From Struthio camelus (Eukaryota > Chordata > Aves > Struthioniformes > Struthionidae), in assembly GCF_040807025.1 (NCBI RefSeq), contig NC_090951.1:3658001-3722000 (forward strand): DNA of 64,000 nt, written 5' to 3'. Each line of letters starts with the position of its first letter. The first letter of the stretch is position 1. Positions 59,985 to 64,000 of this stretch are shown piece by piece. The position numbers and the translations under genes were made by a program. The notes under the pieces were generated by a model. It saw only the letters and a list, made by a program, of their open reading frames with translations, was not told the origin of the DNA and made no database searches.

Positions 59985-62580
59985 GTAAATATGCCCAGTG
60001 GGATGCAAGAACACATTTTAAAGCTATTTCCAAAAAGCTCCAGCTGGTGGCAGCAGCAATTTTTTTTTCCATCAAAAGTAAAACTGAGAGAAAACTAAAA
60101 GGAAAAAAAAATCCCTAGAAATGACATTGATAAGGAGTTTGCTGGAAATCTCAGGTGTGTTTCTCAAAAACAGGACGAAGAATAATTATTGCTTCCTTAA
60201 AAGGAAAAAAAAGTGCTGCATTTAAAATAAAAGCAGAGACCTGATGAAGGAATGCCCTGGGATGGTTGTGTCCTGAGGAGGTGAGGTGTGCTGAAAGGCC
60301 ACTTGAAAACTCTTCCTTAGAGCTATCAAGTGCCATGAGGAGGGGTAATCATACCCCAAGGGAATGAGGTTTCCACAGCAGTTCCCACCTCCCAGAAGCT
60401 CCCTCCCTTTTCATATTCCAAAAGCCCTTCTGCGGGATCCAGGTAGAGTAAGACCTGTTTACACCGGGAAGCCAGGACACAGAGAAATGCAAGGGAACAC
60501 GGTGGGCACACAAGATGTGCCCACAAGAAGTGCCCACAAGATGTGGGGGCTCTTCAGGGGGTATTTTGGGGGGTGCTTGGACGTGTGGTCTGGAGAGCAG
60601 GCGTCAGCTGTCCTCGAACCTGAGCGCAGACGCTTGTTCTGCAAGGAGCTCTCGTGGCTATCGAGGGTGGCCTTTGGGGCACATCCTCCAGCTACCGTGT
60701 ATGTATCCTCAAAGATTTTGGGGTTCTCTCTTTGTTCTCCTCTTATGCCGGTTGACGGTGACGCTAACTTGCTAGCTCCCAACGCAGAAACAGCTCAGTC
60801 CTGCCTGTGTCTCTTTCTGCACTTCTGCAGCATGTGGAGTAGCTCTTTTCAGGCTGCAAAGCCTCTCCAGAGCAGAATATGCCTTTATTTTTGCAAATTC
60901 TACAGCCGGCCCTGAACAAATAGTAATGAATTATGTAATTGAAATGATATTGTTCAGGGGAGTGTGTAATACTGCCTTGCTATCCTAACCAAACCACACG
61001 ACTCGATGTGCTTTTGGGGAGTGACTCATGCTCTGGTAACAGAGATGAGCCGCCTCCCGAGGCTATCAGCTGTGGCTGCAGGAGGTATGTGCCCTGTGAA
61101 CTCGTCTGGAGGGAACAGACCTCAAAAAGGCAAAAGGCAGCCCACCGAGATGTGCAGAAACCTGGAAGGGGAGAAGCGCCGTGCCCTGTGAGACCAGCGA
61201 AGGCATAGCCTCCGGGAGAGGGGTGTCACGTCCCGCCGGGGCCTCCAGGTTTGTGAGTGTTCAAGGTTGGCTGAAGGCCAAAGCAGAAGGTTGGCTATCC
61301 CCTCCAAAATCGTCTTTGTTTATCAGAGTGACTTTGGATGTACTTGATATCTGTGTAAATATCCCGTCTCCGTTCTTGGCCACGGCCTGGGGTGTTCTTC
61401 ATGTTTCAAACTGCATGGGAGCCTCCACGAAACCGCTGATGCTCCTCGCTGCTGGAGGAGGCCCAGCACGGCTGAAACGAGGAAGGCTGTGGAAACCCTC
61501 CACCATGGCCCGGGAATTTTATCACATTCTTCCCAGAGGAGTCCACAAGTGGTGGAAGTCACTGGGATTAATAAAATCAAGCAGGTATTTAACTAGGGCA
61601 AGCAAAACCCATGAATGTCGGACTGATGCTGAAATGTAAGGAGTTGTTGTCCTCCTTTGAGTAAACCAGCGCTTCACCTCTGAGTTGTTTATGTAAATGA
61701 TGTAGACAAGCTCTGAAAGAAGGGAGCAGGTTAGGAAGAATATTCAAATAAAGTTTTCCCAGCCCTCTCCTTATTCTGGGTGTTTCTCACAAGCTTGCAC
61801 TTTTCCTATAAACCATTCTATTCCCTGTGGCAGCATCCCCTTTGCAAGGAGCTTTTGGCCTCTGCAGTCATTTGTCAGAAAGTCTTGTGTCTTTGGGATT
61901 AGCGAGGAGAACTATGATTTTCCACCCCCCCCCCCCCATTTTTCATTACAAGCAGTAACACTGGCCCAAAAGAAAAAGAAAGTAAACTCTGATGATGCAA
62001 ATCTGACTCCTCTTCAAGATACGCCAGAAGGACTGTTCCTGGATTGACAGCCACTATGTCACTGGTTCTCCAGGCCCTTGGATGGTCACGGTTGCATCAG
62101 CGCTGATGAGATGAAGACCTTCACCTTGCCCTCAGAGGTAATGGTTTGGCCCCTGGGAATCCTCTTTGTCTGCACTCCGCCATGAAGTGCATGTGAACTT
62201 CGAGCCACCTCTGAAGGGAGTCTGCTCCATTACCTGAGTTATGGGAGCTGCTCTATCTTTTTGACATGTTTTTTTTTTTTCTTTTTCGTCTTCCTGGCTC
62301 ATGCATTGGAATTCAACTAGCTGCTCCACACTTCTCTTGACTCAGCCAGACTTTAACTTTGTATAGATTGTAACGAATCCAAAAAGCGTTAATTGGTGAT
62401 TCCTATTACCAAAATCTGTGAAGATCTTTCCTCAGTGATTTTTATCCCCATTCAGAGGGATTGACTCAATCTATCAGTAGCTAACAATTTCTCAGTGGTC
62501 GTCAACTGATGAGGCTGGAATCTGTCTGGACTGTGCTGGAGGCCAGGTGGCATAGGAAGCCATTGCAGACTATTGTTAAC
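59985..62580. other. Unique non-coding DNA
   Basis: It contains the small tandem repeat at 60502-60544, a C13 tract at 61925-61937 and a 44-codon small ORF at 61505-61639 with optimal Kozak context (CACCATGGCC). No identified gene. Confidence 0.35.
60502..60544. repeat. 13-bp x 3 tandem repeat overlapping a hairpin
   Basis: Three 13-bp units (GCACACAAGATGT, GCCCACAAGAAGT, GCCCACAAGATGT) start at 60506, 60519 and 60532. The first overlaps a perfect 9-bp inverted repeat, GTGGGCACA (60502-60510) and TGTGCCCAC (60516-60524), with a 5-nt loop. Confidence 0.8.
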
Positions 62581-62584
62581 AGCT

Positions 62585-63060
62585 AGAAGCTGTGTCCAGT
62601 GTTGGGCCCCCATTTCAAAAGGGTTGTTGATAACCTTGAGAGGATCCAGCGGAGGTCTGCCACTGTGGCCAGGGGCTTGGAGCTTGCATCACTTTCAAAG
62701 AGCATTTAGGACGCTGCAGTTTTTTAGATGTGCGAAAAGGAGGTGAACTGGGCAGGCTCCTAGCCCACAGCTGCTTGAAGAGGAGATACAAGGATGAGCC
62801 AAGCTCTTCTTGGAAGTAGCAGGAAGTATCACAAAAGACAGTGGCCACAATTTCAGAATGGGTTTTAGAAACAAATTCTTCAGCAGCAGGGTGGTGCAGC
62901 CCTGGAGCAGGTACCCAAAAGATCGAGGAAGCCCATGACTGGATATCGTCAAGACTCTGCTAATACGAGCACGGCTGACCTGACCTAGTGCTGGTGATAG
63001 TCCAACCTTGGATTAGACCTCCAGAGGCCACTTCCAAACATTTTTGAGTCTATAATTCCT
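62585..63060 (+). mobile_element. CR1 LINE 3' fragment, old and diverged
   Basis: The block follows the CR1 3' end in order: a segment like CTGTGTCCAGTGTTGGGCCC near 62590, then a segment like GAGAGGATCCAGCGGAGG near 62640, then AGGGTGGTGCAGCCCTGGAGC near 62890. It ends with a decayed version of the terminal TTCTATGATTCT motif (TCTATAATTCCT, 63049-63060). Several internal deletions and substitutions show it is old and inactive. It is 5'-truncated, as nearly all CR1 copies are; the start is approximate and could lie up to 50 bp further left. No reverse transcriptase frame survives. Confidence 0.85.
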
Positions 63061-63863
63061 TCAAATCAATTATCTTCTCTCTTCCCTCTTTTCTCTGTCT
63101 CACCTATTAACATTTCAAGCTCTTTGGCAGGATATCTCCATTTGCATAAATAATAGCACTACCACAAAAGAGTCTTGTTCTCAGCCTGTAGCTCCATCTA
63201 CACTGCCAAATAATAGTTGGAATAGCTTCCCAGGCAGCCAGGCTGTCTAGGAAGGACTTATCCTTGGTGCTTTTACTTTAATATTTGCATTCTTTTGGGA
63301 ATACCTCTGTAGAAAACGGGTTGCTTTACGGTTGGCATTGTTACAGTCCCACAGGAGATCTGAGAGAATTGTGGAGCTTTCTAACATTCACTCACAATCA
63401 CAGCTTCTGTGATTGAGTCGTTTCTCTCTAAATAAGTAAATTAACTCTAATACCCTTATTTGCTATCAACCTTATAAAACATAATAAAAGCCAGATGTCT
63501 CTTCCTTAACCTGATGTACTATGGAGGTTTGATGGATTATTTTTTCCAGACTTTATGAAAGTGATTTTGCACTCTTGTTGTTTCCTCTGGTGAATTCATT
63601 ATAGAATCTGATGAAAAGGAATTTGGAAAGGTATTAATATGGAAAAACCTGGTATCGTGTGGATGCAGGTTTCAGCTGAGGGAGAAAAAACCTTCCTTGC
63701 TCCCTGTCTTGTTCTGTGTTGCGAGTAGGTGGTTTTGAAGAAGTGAGAGCCTCTCAGGGTCCAAGGAGACAGCTAAGGATTGAGTGATTTCAACTCAATT
63801 AGCAAATGGGTGCTAAAGGAACCTCAAAAGCTGCTAAATAACAGTCCTTGTCTCTGAGACCTC
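63061..63863 (-). other. Putative 3' UTR / 3' flank of the right-edge gene
   Basis: This lies immediately downstream (minus strand) of the stop at 63864. It is AT-rich, non-repetitive and has no long open frame. No canonical AATAAA was seen on the minus strand here. The variant ATTAAA occurs at 63277-63282, overlapped by an AGTAAA, but no clear GT-rich element follows it, so the polyadenylation site is unresolved. The stretch ends against a CR1 fragment. Confidence 0.25.
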
Positions 63864-64000
63864 CTAAACAGCCTGCCTCTTCTCAGCTTCCTCGGCTTCG
63901 TTGGAGAAGGGCTCATCCAGGGAAGCAACCACAGAGGGCATTTCAGTGCCTGACTCAATGATTTCAGTGATAGTTAGGGACTTAACAACTTTGGTGATTT
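63864..64000 (-). CDS. C-terminal coding segment of an unidentified gene, cut by the window edge
   Basis: Read on the minus strand from the window end, one frame is open for 45 codons and closes with TAG at 63864-63866. The peptide begins ITKVVKSLTITEIIESG and ends NEAEEAEKRQAV; it is rich in Glu, Thr, Val and Ser and has no Cys or Trp. About three quarters of its codons begin with a purine, a pattern typical of real coding DNA, whereas most other frames here give Cys-, Arg- and Ser-rich nonsense. There is no start codon because the upstream part lies outside the window. The acidic tail is hydrophilic with no membrane segment. I do not recognise the family and propose no function. A short chance open frame is the alternative; the codon pattern makes me favour a genuine last exon. 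Confidence 0.55.
   Translation of the reverse strand, partial: ITKVVKSLTITEIIESGTEMPSVVASLDEPFSNEAEEAEKRQAV

Noticed and set aside
1..64000. tRNA, snRNA and well-known microRNA sequences
   Set aside because: No B-box with matching A-box and no familiar mature microRNA sequence was seen by eye; a covariance-model search was not possible.
1..64000. Homeobox, zinc-finger, bHLH, HMG, forkhead or T-box coding exons
   Set aside because: The hallmark codon strings of these domains were looked for, given the CpG-rich setting, and none was found.

Overview
This 64 kb window looks like vertebrate, most probably avian, nuclear DNA. The best evidence is two CR1 LINE fragments (55290-55462 on the minus strand, 62585-63060 on the plus strand), one of which ends in the typical bird CR1 terminal repeat. 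Interspersed repeats are otherwise few, a handful of MIR-like remnants is present, and no Alu- or L1-like sequence was noticed. GC content is mosaic, and there are no operons, bacterial genes, rRNA or tRNA genes, or CRISPR arrays. Almost all of the long open frames are chance frames in GC-rich non-coding DNA.

The only segment I would call coding is at the extreme right edge. A minus-strand frame runs from the window end (64000) to a TAG at 63864-63866 with clearly coding-like codon structure. I read it as the C-terminal part of a gene whose body lies beyond the window. I could not identify the protein. The rest of the window would then be the 3' flank of that gene, plus intergenic or intronic DNA of unseen neighbours.

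Layout: (1) 1-8.8 kb is GC-rich, with a strong CpG island at 4681-5340, a second CpG-rich block at 8040-8540, a plus-strand TATA box and a minus-strand exon-like segment. (2) 9-23 kb is ordinary unique DNA with a MIR remnant and an AT-rich block rich in homeodomain-type sites at 22.1-22.6 kb. (3) 23.3-24.2 kb holds a young 95-bp x 4 minisatellite and an adjacent degenerate GTGCTG-rich repeat. (4) 24.6-31.2 kb is again GC- and CpG-rich, with a possible regulatory block at 27 kb, a 45-bp homopurine tract and a 54-bp alternating purine-pyrimidine tract. (5) 31.8-56 kb is mostly unique DNA with several AT-rich blocks resembling conserved non-coding elements, a TGACAG-site cluster at 33.9 kb, MIR remnants and one CR1. 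(6) 57.0-58.35 kb is a strong CpG island, followed by AT-rich putative regulatory DNA at 59.0-59.8 kb. (7) 60-64 kb carries a second CR1 and the right-edge coding segment.

Several CpG islands separated by long repeat-poor AT-rich blocks are typical of regulatory neighbourhoods of developmental genes. That is inference; no transcription-factor coding exon was found. Several exon-like segments (strong acceptor and donor with an open frame) are listed with low confidence, because such coincidences are expected in 64 kb. I found no convincing previously undescribed biological system.
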